DNA of 64,000 nt, from NCBI RefSeq assembly GCF_000425745.1, contig NZ_AUEA01000003.1, positions 310,001 to 374,000 of the forward strand. Reading direction: 5' to 3'. Each line of letters begins with the position of its first letter. Within the stretch, counting starts at the first letter, position 1. Below the pieces are notes generated by a model. That model made no database searches. It worked only from the letters and a program-made list of their open reading frames with translations, and was not told where the DNA came from. The stretch comes from Pseudomonas cremoricolorata DSM 17059 = NBRC 16634. Its GTDB lineage: Bacteria > Pseudomonadota > Gammaproteobacteria > Pseudomonadales > Pseudomonadaceae. Shown piece by piece: positions 46,206 to 56,022 of this stretch. The position numbers were made by a program, and so were the translations under genes.

Positions 46206-47123
46206 ATGTCTTTGACCCGCCGCCGCTTCATTCAGGCCGGTAGCGCCCTGGGCGCCCTCGCCTCGTTCGGCGCCTTGGCGAAAACGCCCTTCAGCCTCGG
46301 CGACCAGCCGCCGCGACTGATACCTCCGGCTGGCAGCGTCGACTGCCACATGCACCTGTACGACAGCCGTTTTCCCACTGCCGCCGACGCCACTCTGTTC
46401 CCGCCCGACGCCTCCCTGGCCGACTACCAGCAGTTGCAACAGCGGCTGGGCCTGACGCGCATGGTCATCGTCACGCCTTCTACCTACGGCACCGATAATC
46501 GCATCATGCTCGATGGCCTCGCGCGCAGCCATGGGGCTGCGAGGGGTGTCGCGGTGGTCGATCGCGACATCAGCGACCAGGCTTTGCAGGCGATGGACAA
46601 CGCGGGCGTACGCGGCATCCGTTTCAACCTCAGCGTGGGCGGTGCCGCGCTGGAGGGTCTCGAACCCCTGGCGGCGCGGGTGCAGGAGCTGGGCTGGCAC
46701 GTGCAGTTGGCAACCGGCCCGCGCCTGGCGGAACTGGCAGAGCGTCTGAGCAAACTGCCGGGCAAGCTGGTGATCGACCATTTTGGCCATGTACCCCAGC
46801 CAGAGGGTGTCGACTCGGCTGCCTTCGCCGCTCTGCAACGGCTGCTCGATCAGGGCAATACCTGGGTCAAGCTGTCTGCGCCGTACCTGCGCTCACAGGT
46901 CGGCGCACCGAGTTATGCGGACGTGGGCAAGGTGGCGCGGGCGCTGGTCGAGCGCAATGTCGAGCGACTGCTCTGGGGCAGCGACTGGCCGCATCCAACC
47001 TTGCCGGTGGATGGCAAGCCGGATGATGCGGCGATTTTCGATTTGCTGTCGGTGTGGGCACCAGAGCCGCGCGCGCAGGCACTGATCCTGCGCGACAACC
47101 CGGTGTCACTGTACGGCTTCTGA
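46206..47123 (+). CDS. Tat-exported amidohydrolase-family protein (PDC lactonase-like)
   Basis: 305 residues from ATG 46206 (AAGGACC SD). The N-terminus MSLTRRRFIQAGSALGALAS is a twin-arginine signal with hydrophobic core, so the enzyme should act in the periplasm. TIM-barrel motifs are SVDCHMHLYDSR, VIDHFGHVPQPEG, VKLSAPY and LLWGSDWPHPTLP, as in 2-pyrone-4,6-dicarboxylate lactonase and related hydrolases. It probably hydrolyses a lactone or cyclic acid before uptake by the MFS carrier; the substrate is inferred only as a type. It ends 18 bp into the convergent IclR gene's 3' end. Confidence 0.85.
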   Translation: MSLTRRRFIQAGSALGALASFGALAKTPFSLGDQPPRLIPPAGSVDCHMHLYDSRFPTAADATLFPPDASLADYQQLQQRLGLTRMVIVTPSTYGTDNRIMLDGLARSHGAARGVAVVDRDISDQALQAMDNAGVRGIRFNLSVGGAALEGLEPLAARVQELGWHVQLATGPRLAELAERLSKLPGKLVIDHFGHVPQPEGVDSAAFAALQRLLDQGNTWVKLSAPYLRSQVGAPSYADVGKVARALVERNVERLLWGSDWPHPTLPVDGKPDDAAIFDLLSVWAPEPRAQALILRDNPVSLYGF

Positions 47124-47834
47124 AGCCTCGCCTGCGCGCGTCTCGGTGCCCTTGCAACCGAGGCTGCGCATCAGCTCACGGGCGGTGACGAGCATGGTGT
47201 GCTTCAAGGTTTCGGCGGTTTCCTCGGTGAGCCGGCTGGCGGGTCCGGAAACCACCAGCGCGCCCATCAGCTCGTGCTGTGCACCGTAGATCGGCAAGGC
47301 GATCGATGCGGCATGGGGGTCGGTGGCGCCACGCGAGTAGTACGGTTTTTCCAGCGCCATGCCCACCGCATAGGCGGCGCGCAGCGCCTGGGCGCCGGCG
47401 GCTTCGTCCATCGGGCGCATGTCGCCGGGTTGCAGGTGCAGGCGCAGCCGGTGGGTCGAGTTGACCCGGTACTGGCACATCCGATAAGCGCCATGGCGCA
47501 CATAGAACGAAGCCGTTTCGCCGGTCAGCTCGGATAATTGGTGCAGGCGCGGCATGACGTGCCGCTCCAGGTCCAGCGCTTCCTGGTACACCGCATTGAG
47601 GCGCATGACCTCACTGGCCAGCTGGTAGCGGCCATCGGCCATGCGGGTAATGAAACCGTGATTTTCCAGAGAAACCATCAAGCGCATGATGGTGCTCTTG
47701 ATCAGGCCGGTGCGCTCGACCAGCTCGACCAGGCTCAACGCCGCATCACCGATGCGAAACGCCGTGAGCACGGTCAGAACCCGATCAGCCGAAGCCACAC
47801 CATTCACCGCTGGACGCGGCCGCGCTTTTACCAT
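47106..47834 (-). CDS. IclR-family transcriptional regulator
   Basis: 242 residues from ATG 47834; the longer frame to 47921 has a poor start context. An N-terminal winged helix (VASADRVLTVLTAFRIGDAA, LVERTGLIKSTIMRLMVSLE) and a C-terminal GAF-like effector domain with YRVNSTHRLRLHLQPGD and ASIALPIYGAQ are visible. IclR proteins control degradation of aromatic and organic acids, often in response to the substrate. Its 3' end overlaps the amidohydrolase gene by 18 bp on the opposite strand. It is the likely regulator of the 42.8-47.1 kb cluster. Confidence 0.9.
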   Translation of the reverse strand: MVKARPRPAVNGVASADRVLTVLTAFRIGDAALSLVELVERTGLIKSTIMRLMVSLENHGFITRMADGRYQLASEVMRLNAVYQEALDLERHVMPRLHQLSELTGETASFYVRHGAYRMCQYRVNSTHRLRLHLQPGDMRPMDEAAGAQALRAAYAVGMALEKPYYSRGATDPHAASIALPIYGAQHELMGALVVSGPASRLTEETAETLKHTMLVTARELMRSLGCKGTETRAGEASEAVQ

Positions 47835-47937
47835 TGGACAAACCTCTGCTGCTGGAAGTGGGTAGGTGCCGCGCCTGCAGGATTGAACTGCGCCCCGAAT
47901 GCTGGACACCTGCCCAACCATCCGGGGCAGCAGCGAC

Positions 47938-49320
47938 TCAATCGGCGAGCCGCCAGGTCGTCGTGCCTTTGCTGTCTTCCAGCACCACGCCCAAAGCCGT
48001 GAGTTGATCGCGAATGCGGTCGGACTCGGCCCAGTTCTTCTCGCTGCGCGCTTGCAGGCGCGCGGCGATCAGCGCTTCGACCTCGGCCGCATCGACCTTG
48101 CTTTCGGCACCGGCCCGCAGGAACTGGTCGGCGTCCAGTTGCAGCACGCCAAGCACATCGCCCAGCTCGCGCAGACGCCCGGCAAGACCAGCAGCGGCCT
48201 GTGGGTCGCTGTCGCGCAGGCGGTTGATTTCGCGCACCAGGTCGAACAGCACGGCGCAGGCTTCAGGGGTGCCGAAGTCGTCGTTCATCGCCGTGGCAAA
48301 GCGCTCGACGAACGCCTCACCGCCCTGGGCGGCCACACGCGGCAGGCCGCGCAGCGCGTGGTAGAAGCGCTCCAGCGCAGCCTTGGCGTCGCGCAGGCTG
48401 TCTTCTGAGTAGTTGATGGCGCTGCGGTAATGGCTGGCCACCAGCAGATAACGCACCACCTCGGGGTGGTACTTGGCCAGCACATCGCGAATGGTGAAGA
48501 AGTTGTTCAACGACTTGGACATCTTCTCGCCATTGATACGGATCATGCCGCAGTGCATCCAGGCATTGGCGTAGGGCTTGCCGGTGGCCGCCTCGCTCTG
48601 CGCGATCTCGTTCTCGTGGTGCGGGAATTCCAGGTCGCTGCCGCCGCCATGGATGTCGAAGCTCTCGCCCAGGCAGCAGGTGGACATCACCGAGCACTCG
48701 ATGTGCCAGCCTGGCCGGCCAGCGCCCCACGGCGATTCCCAGCTCGGCTCGCCGGGCTTGGCGCCCTTCCACAGGACGAAGTCGAGCGGGTCCTGTTTGG
48801 CTTCACCCACTTCGATGCGCGCGCCGATGCGCAGGTCTTCGATCTTGCGCCGCGACAGCTTGCCATAGCCGACGAACTTGCCGACGCGGTAGTACACGTC
48901 GCCGTTGCCAGGGGCGTAGGCGTAACCCTTGTCGATGAGGGTCTGGATCATCGCGTGCATGCCGGGAATGTGATCGGTGGCACGCGGTTCCTGGTCGGGG
49001 GGCAGGATGTTCAGGCGGCGTTCGTCTTCGTGCATGGCATCGATCATGCGCGCGGTCAGCTCATCGAAACGCTCGCCGTTGTCGTTGGCGCGGTTGATGA
49101 TCTTGTCGTCGATGTCGGTGATGTTGCGCACGTAGGTCAGCTCATAGCCGCTCTTGCGCAGCCAGCGGGTGACCAGGTCGAAGGCCACCATGCTGCGGCC
49201 GTGGCCCAGGTGGCAGTAGTCGTACACGGTCATGCCGCAGACGTACATGCGCACCTTGTTGCCATCGAGCGGTTTGAAGGCTTCTTTTTGCTTGCTCAGG
49301 GTGTTGTAGACGGTAAGCAC
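47938..49320 (-). CDS. cysS: Cysteinyl-tRNA synthetase
   Basis: 460 residues, standard bacterial length. Class-I signatures are HIGH as HLGH ([19 protein letters not shown]), and KMSKS in [12 protein letters not shown]. The zinc site is in [16 protein letters not shown] and HHENE. It charges tRNA-Cys. It lies 9 nt downstream of glnS in the same orientation, and the two form a synthetase operon. Intact. Confidence 0.97.
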   Translation of the reverse strand: MLTVYNTLSKQKEAFKPLDGNKVRMYVCGMTVYDYCHLGHGRSMVAFDLVTRWLRKSGYELTYVRNITDIDDKIINRANDNGERFDELTARMIDAMHEDERRLNILPPDQEPRATDHIPGMHAMIQTLIDKGYAYAPGNGDVYYRVGKFVGYGKLSRRKIEDLRIGARIEVGEAKQDPLDFVLWKGAKPGEPSWESPWGAGRPGWHIECSVMSTCCLGESFDIHGGGSDLEFPHHENEIAQSEAATGKPYANAWMHCGMIRINGEKMSKSLNNFFTIRDVLAKYHPEVVRYLLVASHYRSAINYSEDSLRDAKAALERFYHALRGLPRVAAQGGEAFVERFATAMNDDFGTPEACAVLFDLVREINRLRDSDPQAAAGLAGRLRELGDVLGVLQLDADQFLRAGAESKVDAAEVEALIAARLQARSEKNWAESDRIRDQLTALGVVLEDSKGTTTWRLAD

Positions 49321-49329
49321 GACGGTTCC

Positions 49330-51033
49330 TCAGCTGCCCCAGGAGTCACGCAGGGTGACGGTGCGGTTGAACACCGGACGGCCAGGCTGGCTGTCCTTCA
49401 GGTCGGCGCAGAAATAGCCTTCTCGCTCGAACTGGAAGCGGTCTTCAGGTTCGGCCTGGGCCAGCGACGGCTCGGCGCGGCAGCCTTGCAGCACTTGCAG
49501 CGAGTCGGGGTTGATGTTGTCGAGGAAGCTGCCGCCGTCTTCGGTTTTCTCCGGGTTCGGCGAGCGGAACAGACGGTCGTACAGACGCACTTCGCATTCG
49601 ACGCTGGCAGCCGCCGGGACCCAATGGATCACGCCCTTGACCTTGCGCCCTTCGGGGTTCTTGCCCAGGGTGTCCGGGTCGTACGAGCAACGCAGCTCGA
49701 TGACGTTGCCGTCGGCGTCCTTGATGGCCTCGTCGGCGCGAATCACGTAGCTGCCGCGCAGACGCACTTCACCCCCTGGCTCCAAGCGCTTGTAGCCCTT
49801 GGGCGGGGTCTCCATGTAGTCGTCGCGGTCGATGTACAGCTCGCGGGCGAAGGGCAAGGTGCGCACACCCATGTCTTCCTTGGGATGACGGGGCAATTCC
49901 AGCTGTTCGACCTGGCCTTCGGGATAATTGCTGATCACCACCTTCAGCGGCCGCAGCACGCACATGGCGCGGGGCGCGGTGCGGTCGAGGTCGTCACGGA
50001 TGCTGAATTCGAGCATCGACATGTCGACCACGCCGTCGGAACGGTTGGTGCCGACCATGTCGCAGAAGTTGCGGATCGACGCCGGGGTGTAGCCGCGGCG
50101 GCGGTAGCCGGACAGCGTCGACATGCGCGGATCATCCCACGAGTCGACGTGTTTCTCGTCCACCAGCTGCTTGAGCTTGCGCTTGGAGGTGATGGTGTAG
50201 TTCAGGTTCAGGCGGCTGAACTCGTACTGGCGCGGATGCGCCGGCACCGGCAGGTTGTCGAGGAACCACTCGTACAGCGGGCGATGGCCTTCGAACTCCA
50301 GGGTGCAGATCGAGTGGGTGATGCCTTCGATGGCGTCGGACTGACCGTGGGTGAAGTCGTAGTTGGGGTAGATGCACCAGGTGTCGCCGGTCTGGTGGTG
50401 ATGGGCATGGCGAATGCGGTAGAGGATTGGGTCGCGCAGGTTCATGTTCGGCGAAGCCATGTCGATCTTGGCCCGCAGTACACGCTCGCCATCCTTGAAC
50501 TCGCCGGCTGTCATGCGCGCGAACAGGTCGAGGTTTTCAGCGACGCTGCGCTCGCGGAACGGGCTGTTCTTGCCCGGCTCGACCAGGCTGCCACGGTATT
50601 CCTTGGCTTGCTCGGGGGTCAGGTCGCAGACATACGCCTTGCCCTGCTCGATCAGCGCCACGGCCCAGGCGTGCAACTGGTCGAAATACTGCGAGGCGAA
50701 ACGCACCGGGCCGGCCCACTGAAAGCCCAGCCACTGCACGTCACGCTGGATGGCGTCGATGTATTCCTGGTCTTCCTTGGCCGGGTTGGTGTCGTCGAAC
50801 CGCAGGTGGCAGTCGCCGCCGAACGCCTCGGCCAGGCCGAAGTTGACGCAGATCGACTTGGCGTGGCCGATGTGCAGGTAACCATTGGGCTCTGGCGGGA
50901 AGCGCGTGACGATGCGCGAGTGCTTGCCCGAGTCCAGGTCGGCCTGAACGATTGGCCGCAGGAAGTTCGCAGGAGCGGCGGGGGCGCCTTTGGCAGCGGC
51001 GTTGGGCGCGTTGTCGGCAGTGGGCTTGCTCAT
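49330..51033 (-). CDS. glnS: Glutaminyl-tRNA synthetase
   Basis: 567 residues from ATG 51033, preceded by AAGGATCCT; the in-frame extension to 51162 is untranslated leader. HIGH motif [21 protein letters not shown] (cited in part), KMSKS-like [12 protein letters not shown], and the GlnRS anticodon-binding barrel domains follow. It charges tRNA-Gln. The N-terminal ~30 residues are Ala/Pro-rich, as in many Pseudomonas orthologues. First gene of glnS-cysS and divergent from ppiB, with a 233-bp promoter region. Confidence 0.97.
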   Translation of the reverse strand: MSKPTADNAPNAAAKGAPAAPANFLRPIVQADLDSGKHSRIVTRFPPEPNGYLHIGHAKSICVNFGLAEAFGGDCHLRFDDTNPAKEDQEYIDAIQRDVQWLGFQWAGPVRFASQYFDQLHAWAVALIEQGKAYVCDLTPEQAKEYRGSLVEPGKNSPFRERSVAENLDLFARMTAGEFKDGERVLRAKIDMASPNMNLRDPILYRIRHAHHHQTGDTWCIYPNYDFTHGQSDAIEGITHSICTLEFEGHRPLYEWFLDNLPVPAHPRQYEFSRLNLNYTITSKRKLKQLVDEKHVDSWDDPRMSTLSGYRRRGYTPASIRNFCDMVGTNRSDGVVDMSMLEFSIRDDLDRTAPRAMCVLRPLKVVISNYPEGQVEQLELPRHPKEDMGVRTLPFARELYIDRDDYMETPPKGYKRLEPGGEVRLRGSYVIRADEAIKDADGNVIELRCSYDPDTLGKNPEGRKVKGVIHWVPAAASVECEVRLYDRLFRSPNPEKTEDGGSFLDNINPDSLQVLQGCRAEPSLAQAEPEDRFQFEREGYFCADLKDSQPGRPVFNRTVTLRDSWGS

Positions 51034-51266
51034 AGGATCCTTGAATGCACGTGTCTGGCCCGGGTAGGCCGATTCAATCAAAACGCCTATCATAGCCGAT
51101 GCAGTCAAGCGGCTGACAGCCGCTGGCCGCAATCGACCGCTATTTGTCACCCTTTGACCCATGGCATGGCACTGACAACGTGTCGCCAGGGTCAGAACCT
51201 GCGTCAGCTAACGGCACGCGCCCGGCGCAGCCCCATATTCACCTGCCTTGAAAAGCGAGTTTCTGC

Positions 51267-51767
51267 ATGTCCAAAGTCAAACTGAGCACCAACCACGGCG
51301 ACATCGTTCTGCAACTCAATGCCGAAAAAGCCCCGCAGACCGTCGAAAACTTCGTTCAGTACGTCAAGGACGGCCACTTCGACAACACCGTCTTCCACCG
51401 CGTCATCAAAGGTTTCATGATCCAGGGCGGCGGCTTCGAGCCTGGCATGAGCCAGAAGAAAACCCGCGCCAGCATCCAGAACGAAGCAGACAACGGCCTG
51501 AAGAACGTCAAGTACAGCATCGCCATGGCCCGCACCATGGAGCCGCACTCGGCCTCGGCGCAGTTCTTCATCAACGCCTCCGACAACGATTTCCTCAACC
51601 ACAGCGGCAAGAACGTTCAGGGCTGGGGCTATGCCGTGTTCGGCGAGGTGATCGAAGGCCGTGAAGTGGTCGATGCCATCGAGAAAGTCGCCACCGGCTC
51701 CAGCGCAGGTCACCAGGACGTGCCGAAGGATGACGTGGTCATCGTCAAAGCCGAGATCATTGAGTGA
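51267..51767 (+). CDS. ppiB: Peptidyl-prolyl cis-trans isomerase B (cyclophilin)
   Basis: 166 residues without signal peptide, so cytoplasmic. Cyclophilin motifs are [21 protein letters not shown] with the catalytic Arg, [17 protein letters not shown] and [10 protein letters not shown]. It speeds prolyl isomerisation during folding. Its stop overlaps the lpxH start by 4 nt (GTGA), showing translational coupling. Divergent from glnS. Confidence 0.96.
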   Translation: MSKVKLSTNHGDIVLQLNAEKAPQTVENFVQYVKDGHFDNTVFHRVIKGFMIQGGGFEPGMSQKKTRASIQNEADNGLKNVKYSIAMARTMEPHSASAQFFINASDNDFLNHSGKNVQGWGYAVFGEVIEGREVVDAIEKVATGSSAGHQDVPKDDVVIVKAEIIE

Positions 51768-52486
51768 TTCTGCTGATCTCTGATCTGCATCTGCAAGAAC
51801 AACGCCCGGACATTACCCGGGCGTTTCTCTCTCTGCTCGAAGGCCAGGCCCGCCAGGCGCAAGCCCTGTACATCCTCGGCGACTTCTTCGAAGCCTGGAT
51901 CGGCGATGACGCCATGACCCCCTTCCAGCAGGGCATCTGCCAGGCGCTGCGCGCCTTGAGCGACAGCGGCACGGCCGTGTTCGTGATGCATGGCAATCGA
52001 GATTTCCTCATCGGCCAGGCGTTCTGCAAGGCCGCAGGCTGCACCCTGCTGGCCGACCCCAGCGTAGTCGAACTGGCCGGGCAACCGGTGCTGCTGATGC
52101 ACGGCGACACCCTGTGCACCGGTGATGTGGCCTACATGAAGCTGCGCCGCTACTTGCGCAACCCGCTGACGTTATGGGTGCTGCGCCACCTGCCGCTGGC
52201 CACCCGTCAGCGCCTTGCGCGCAAGCTGCGCAGTGAAAGCCGTGCACAAGTGCGCATGAAGGCCAGCGACATCGTCGACGTCACGCCCGAGGAAGTGCCA
52301 AGGCAAATGGCTGCCCACGGCGTGCGCACGCTGATTCATGGCCACACCCACCGGCCAGCGGTACACCCATTGCAGGTTGCAGGTGAACCCGCGCAGCGCA
52401 TCGTGCTGGGTGACTGGGACAGCCTCGGCTGGCTGGTGCAGGCCGATGAACAGGGCCTGCACCTGCGCTCGTTCGCCTTGTCCTGA
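51764..52486 (+). CDS. lpxH: UDP-2,3-diacylglucosamine diphosphatase LpxH
   Basis: 240 residues from GTG 51764 overlapping the ppiB stop. Calcineurin-like dimetal phosphoesterase motifs: LISDLHLQE (Asp-x-His), [32 protein letters not shown] and [13 protein letters not shown]. It hydrolyses UDP-2,3-diacylglucosamine to lipid X in lipid A synthesis at the inner membrane. Standard length and complete metal set. Convergent with pvdQ. Confidence 0.96.
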   Translation: MILLISDLHLQEQRPDITRAFLSLLEGQARQAQALYILGDFFEAWIGDDAMTPFQQGICQALRALSDSGTAVFVMHGNRDFLIGQAFCKAAGCTLLADPSVVELAGQPVLLMHGDTLCTGDVAYMKLRRYLRNPLTLWVLRHLPLATRQRLARKLRSESRAQVRMKASDIVDVTPEEVPRQMAAHGVRTLIHGHTHRPAVHPLQVAGEPAQRIVLGDWDSLGWLVQADEQGLHLRSFALS

Positions 52487-52494
52487 GGCGAACG
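52470..52494. terminator. Hairpin at the lpxH/pvdQ convergent junction
   Basis: CGTTCGCCT and AGGCGAACG form a 9-bp perfect stem with a 7-nt loop spanning the lpxH stop, 12 bp before the convergent pvdQ stop. No U-tract, so moderate support. Confidence 0.5.
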
Positions 52495-52506
52495 CGCGCA
52501 CCGTGT

Positions 52507-54822
52507 TTACTTCGAGCCTGCCACCTGTGGCTGATCGTTTTCGCCGATGAGGTAGCTGCGGTAGTGCGGGTCGGCCTTGATCTGCGCCTCGCTGAACGGC
52601 AGCGGCGCCAGTTGCCTGGCTGCGAACGCGCGGGTCTGGTCGGCGAAATGCGCCGAAGCCGCTTCACTCGACAGCGAGAACGCCAGCAAACCCTGCGCCT
52701 GCGGACCCTGCTCGGTGAAGCTGACCACCTGCAAATAGCTGGTGCCGCCCACGACCAGGCGCTTGCCCGGCGCACTGGGCACGCTGACCATGGCGTTGTA
52801 TATCCCAAGCGCCTGCGGCCCACCGGCCACCGGCGTGCCACTGGCGGCCTGCTGGATCTGCCCCCACTGCCCGTCTGCCGGCAAGCCTTGCGCCTGCACC
52901 TGCTGCAGCGAGGCCAGTGCCGCTTCGCGCAACAACGCGCGCACCGCCGCCTGCTCCACGGCAAGACCGCGCGGGGTGTGCTGCGGGTCAGCGGGGTCGA
53001 ACGCCACGCGCCAGGCCTCGGGATGCTCTGCCAGGGCCTGGAAGATGTTCTGGAAGTGCACGAAGCCGATACCGCTCTCGGCGTTCGCCTTGCCGTTCCA
53101 GGCGCGCAGGCTGGCGCACAACTGAGCCAGATCCTGCTGCGCGCCGTCACACCACTGGCGCAGTTCGGGCAGCACCAGTTCAGCCAGGTACACGTCATCG
53201 TTCAGAACCAGATCACGTAGCGCCTGGGCATCGAGCCGCGCAGAGCCGTGCAAGCGATTCAAGGCAAAGCGGCTGCGCAACCCCAGCGGCTGGTCGGCGC
53301 GACTGACCAGCGGCGAGAAACCAGTCAGAGGGTGCGCTGGATTGACCATCCATGCCGAGTCGTTGGAGTTCTGCACAAAGTCCCGGCGCATCAGGCTGGG
53401 CAGTTGGCTGGCCGGAAAAATGCCCGGCTGCGCGGCCTGCGCATCGACTTTCCAGGCGCAGGCGCTGCGCGACCCGTCGAGCACCACCAGTGGGCCGTCC
53501 GCGGCCGGGTCACTGCATCGAGCCAGCAACGCATCGTCCACGTACGGCACCACCGATTGGTTCAGGTACAGCGCCTGGCCACCCTCGTCCACCGCCAGGG
53601 TGTTGACCCATGGGATGCCTTGGGTCTGGCTCACCGAACGTTGCAGCGCGGCGAGGCTGCCTGCGCGGTTGATCTGATCCCACTGCTGCAGCACGCGGGT
53701 GTTGTCGAGATTGGCGTCACGCAGGGCGTAGGCGTGATGCTGGTCCCAGTCGAGCTTGCCGGGCCACTGCAGCAGCGGTCCGAACTGCGAGCTGTAGAGC
53801 TGGCGTTCGACCTGGCGCAAGGTGCCATCGGCCTGTTTCACGGTGACGCTCAGGCGCTGGGTCTGCAAAGGCCTGGATACGCCATCGAGCAGGTAGCGTG
53901 TCGGGTCCTTGGGGTCGAGCTGCAAACGGTACAGGGTGAAATGCCGGGAGGTGTCGACGGTGTGCGTCCAGGCCAGGTGCCGGTTGAAGCCGATGTTGAT
54001 CATTGGTAGGCCCGGCAGCGCCGCCCCCATTACATCCAACTGCCCCGGTATGGTCAGGTGCATCTGATAAAAGCGCAGGCCACCGAGCCAGGGAAAATGC
54101 GGGTTGGCCAGCAGCAGGCCGCGACCGTTGGCCGAGCGCTGCGAGCCGACCGCGATGGCGTTGCTGCCGCGCTCGCTGGCAAAACGCTGCTGGCGGGCCA
54201 AGGCGCTGGCGAAGCGAGACTCATCGGGCCGGGCGGCGAGGCCTGGAGGTGCCGCCGCAACCAGGGCTTCGGCGAACTGTCCGGCGCCGCCCTCGGCAAG
54301 CATGCGTCGAGTCAGCTTGACCAGATCGAGGCTGGTGATTGGCCGCAACCCCTCGCCGGCGGCGCATTCAGCGGGCAAGCCGGCAGCTCGACGTTCGGCG
54401 AGAATGCGGTTGAAGCCGCTGGCGTAGCCTTCCAGCAGCGCGCGTACCTGGGCCGGTTGCGCCTGCAGGAACGCGTCCACCGCTTGAGGCGAGTTAAGCC
54501 AGGTGAAGAACAGGTCGCTGTCGAGGTTGTTACGCTGCTCGACAGTGGTCGCCTCGGCACCGAAATGCCGCGACCGCTCAGCGCTTACGGTCAGCACCTC
54601 ATCGGCCAGCAAGCACAGGTTGTCCTGGCCATAGGCATAGCCCACGCCGTAACCCAGGCCGCGTGCGTCGCTGGCCAGAATGTGCGGCACGCCGAAACTG
54701 GTGCGGCGAATCTCGGCGCTGGCCTGTGCGGAAGTCTGGGCTGCCTGGGCAGCGCACGAGGCGGCCAGAACGGCTGCCAGGCTGAGGCACGCCACATGGC
54801 GCGAAGGTGTGGTCACGGGCAC
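52507..54822 (-). CDS. pvdQ: Acyl-homoserine-lactone/pyoverdine acylase PvdQ
   Basis: 771 residues. A Sec signal peptide (residues 1-~27, ending AAQAAQ) exports this Ntn hydrolase to the periplasm. The alpha/beta cleavage site and nucleophile are Ser220 in ERGSNAIAVGSQ; FGVPHILASDARGLGYGVGY and WTHTVDTSRHFTLYRL are typical of PvdQ. It removes the fatty-acyl chain from pyoverdine precursors and can degrade long-chain acyl-homoserine lactones. No pyoverdine genes flank it, as I recall for P. putida. ATG preceded by AGGAGTG. QuiP-type acylases are the main alternative. Confidence 0.87.
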   Translation of the reverse strand: MPVTTPSRHVACLSLAAVLAASCAAQAAQTSAQASAEIRRTSFGVPHILASDARGLGYGVGYAYGQDNLCLLADEVLTVSAERSRHFGAEATTVEQRNNLDSDLFFTWLNSPQAVDAFLQAQPAQVRALLEGYASGFNRILAERRAAGLPAECAAGEGLRPITSLDLVKLTRRMLAEGGAGQFAEALVAAAPPGLAARPDESRFASALARQQRFASERGSNAIAVGSQRSANGRGLLLANPHFPWLGGLRFYQMHLTIPGQLDVMGAALPGLPMINIGFNRHLAWTHTVDTSRHFTLYRLQLDPKDPTRYLLDGVSRPLQTQRLSVTVKQADGTLRQVERQLYSSQFGPLLQWPGKLDWDQHHAYALRDANLDNTRVLQQWDQINRAGSLAALQRSVSQTQGIPWVNTLAVDEGGQALYLNQSVVPYVDDALLARCSDPAADGPLVVLDGSRSACAWKVDAQAAQPGIFPASQLPSLMRRDFVQNSNDSAWMVNPAHPLTGFSPLVSRADQPLGLRSRFALNRLHGSARLDAQALRDLVLNDDVYLAELVLPELRQWCDGAQQDLAQLCASLRAWNGKANAESGIGFVHFQNIFQALAEHPEAWRVAFDPADPQHTPRGLAVEQAAVRALLREAALASLQQVQAQGLPADGQWGQIQQAASGTPVAGGPQALGIYNAMVSVPSAPGKRLVVGGTSYLQVVSFTEQGPQAQGLLAFSLSSEAASAHFADQTRAFAARQLAPLPFSEAQIKADPHYRSYLIGENDQPQVAGSK

Positions 54823-55017
54823 TCCTGATGATTGTGCGGGTCATCATCAGCAGACGAGTCGCTTGCCGCGATGTTTAGCGCAAGCCAGACACAACCTGAA
54901 ATAACCGTCCGAGAAAGTTTTTTCTACTCAGGTTGCAGATTTTTCGTTTTCATTCGTCTTACTTATTCGAGGAACCCAAAAAAACAATCGGGACAGTCCA
55001 CGAAAAGGAGCATTCAC

Positions 55018-55383
55018 ATGCACAACCCGCTACCCGCTTCGCAACGCCCCAAACCGGGCGCAAAACCCATCACCGACAGCGGGGAGGCCAGCGAAGAGCG
55101 CCTGGGCAACGAGCAGATCCGTGAATTGCTGCGAGTCTACGGCCTGCGCACCAGCCTGATTCGCCTGAAGGTGATCGACGCCCTGCACTCGGCCGACCGC
55201 GAGGGGCGCAGCATCGGCGTACGTGGGGTGCATGCACAGCTGGAGCAACTGGACATTCCGCTGTCGTTCCTCAGCGTGCGCGAGGTGCTCAAGCGCCTGT
55301 GCGCCGAAGGGGTCATCGCCCTGGGCAGCGACAAGTGCTACAGCCTCAACCCACAGGCGCGCGCGGTGCTCGAGCTGCGTTGA
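55018..55383 (+). CDS. Fur-like DNA-binding-domain-only protein
   Basis: 121 residues from ATG 55018, seven nt after AAGGAG. Residues ~38-115 match the Fur-family winged helix: LLRVYGLRTSLIRLKVIDAL, VHAQLEQLDIPLSFLSVREV and LKRLCAEGVIALGSDKCYSL. The C-terminal Fur dimerisation/metal domain (HxHH and CxxC) is absent; the protein ends right after the wing. The Lys/Pro-rich N-terminus is extended. It is divergent from pvdQ and may regulate it or modulate Fur sites. The 195-bp gap between them is AT-rich. Function inferred, not known. Confidence 0.7.
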   Translation: MHNPLPASQRPKPGAKPITDSGEASEERLGNEQIRELLRVYGLRTSLIRLKVIDALHSADREGRSIGVRGVHAQLEQLDIPLSFLSVREVLKRLCAEGVIALGSDKCYSLNPQARAVLELR

Positions 55384-55437
55384 GGTGCGGCCGGCTAGGT
55401 GCGGCCGGCGAGGTGCGGCCGGCGAGGTGCGGCCGGC
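55382..55437. repeat. Four tandem 14-bp repeats after the Fur-like gene
   Basis: GAGGTGCGGCCGGC repeated four times head to tail; the second unit begins with T instead of G. It overlaps the TGA of the Fur-like gene and is followed by another GGCCGGCC-type palindrome. Each unit contains GCCGGC palindromes, so the array can fold as hairpins and may end transcription. Copy number is likely to vary between strains. Confidence 0.9.
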
Positions 55438-55460
55438 CAGTCAAGGCCGGCCCGTCGACA

Positions 55461-55652
55461 TCACGAACGCTTGACCTTGCGCCGCAGGATGCCGTTGATC
55501 ACCACCACCACCACCGCAATGGCGATCGCCAAGTACTGGAAGGTCTGCTCGCTGATCGAGCCCTGCTTCTGCAGGTAGGAAAGCCCCAGCATCGCGGCGA
55601 ACATCACCACGATGATCAGGATCGAGTACTTCAGGCGCTGCATGTGTGTCAT
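55461..55652 (-). CDS. Small inner-membrane protein, two TM helices
   Basis: 63 residues. TM1 lies at ~9-26 (ILIIVVMFAAMLGLSYL) and TM2 at ~40-56 (YLAIAIAVVVVVINGIL), joined by a short polar loop and ending with a basic RRKVKRS tail. A TAGGAA site precedes ATG 55652; ATG 55643 is possible. I do not recognise a named family. It converges on the Fur-like gene across the tandem repeat array. Confidence 0.7.
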   Translation of the reverse strand: MTHMQRLKYSILIIVVMFAAMLGLSYLQKQGSISEQTFQYLAIAIAVVVVVINGILRRKVKRS

Positions 55653-56022
55653 GGGTAAACATTCCTACTGCATCGAAGGCAAAAGGCTCAAACGAGCCGC
55701 GCGCATGATACCGCGTGATGCTGCACATGGAACCTCAGAGGGCACATTTCCCGGGCATGAGCCGACCTAGCGTGGGTATGGCATGCCTCGGAAGTAACGA
55801 TTTACCTGTATTGCAGGAGAAACAGGGGCTAGGGAAGCGCTGTGCGGACTCTTCCTACGCACAAGTCTCACGCTGCCCGCAAACTTGACCCCAAAGTGAC
55901 TACAGAAGGCGGCCCTATTGGCGCCTAGCGACCCCTCAGACGCTACTCGACAATTCGCGCAGGCCACGGCCAATCGCTGCCGAAGCCAGCCAACGTCATC
56001 GTTCGCTTCAGAGGAAATTCTT
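55653..56022. other. 370-bp non-coding region between the membrane protein and the Mor-like gene
   Basis: No supported gene on either strand. It must contain divergent promoters. A partial dyad CCTGT...ACAGG lies near 55806-55829. Nothing else assigned. Confidence 0.45.

Noticed and set aside
48430..51285. 951-codon open frame on the + strand opposite cysS/glnS
   Set aside because: It is the high-GC antisense shadow of two clear tRNA synthetase genes and has no recognisable domain.
55382..55437. Tandem 14-bp repeats considered as a CRISPR array
   Set aside because: Units are directly adjacent with no spacers and no cas genes are present.
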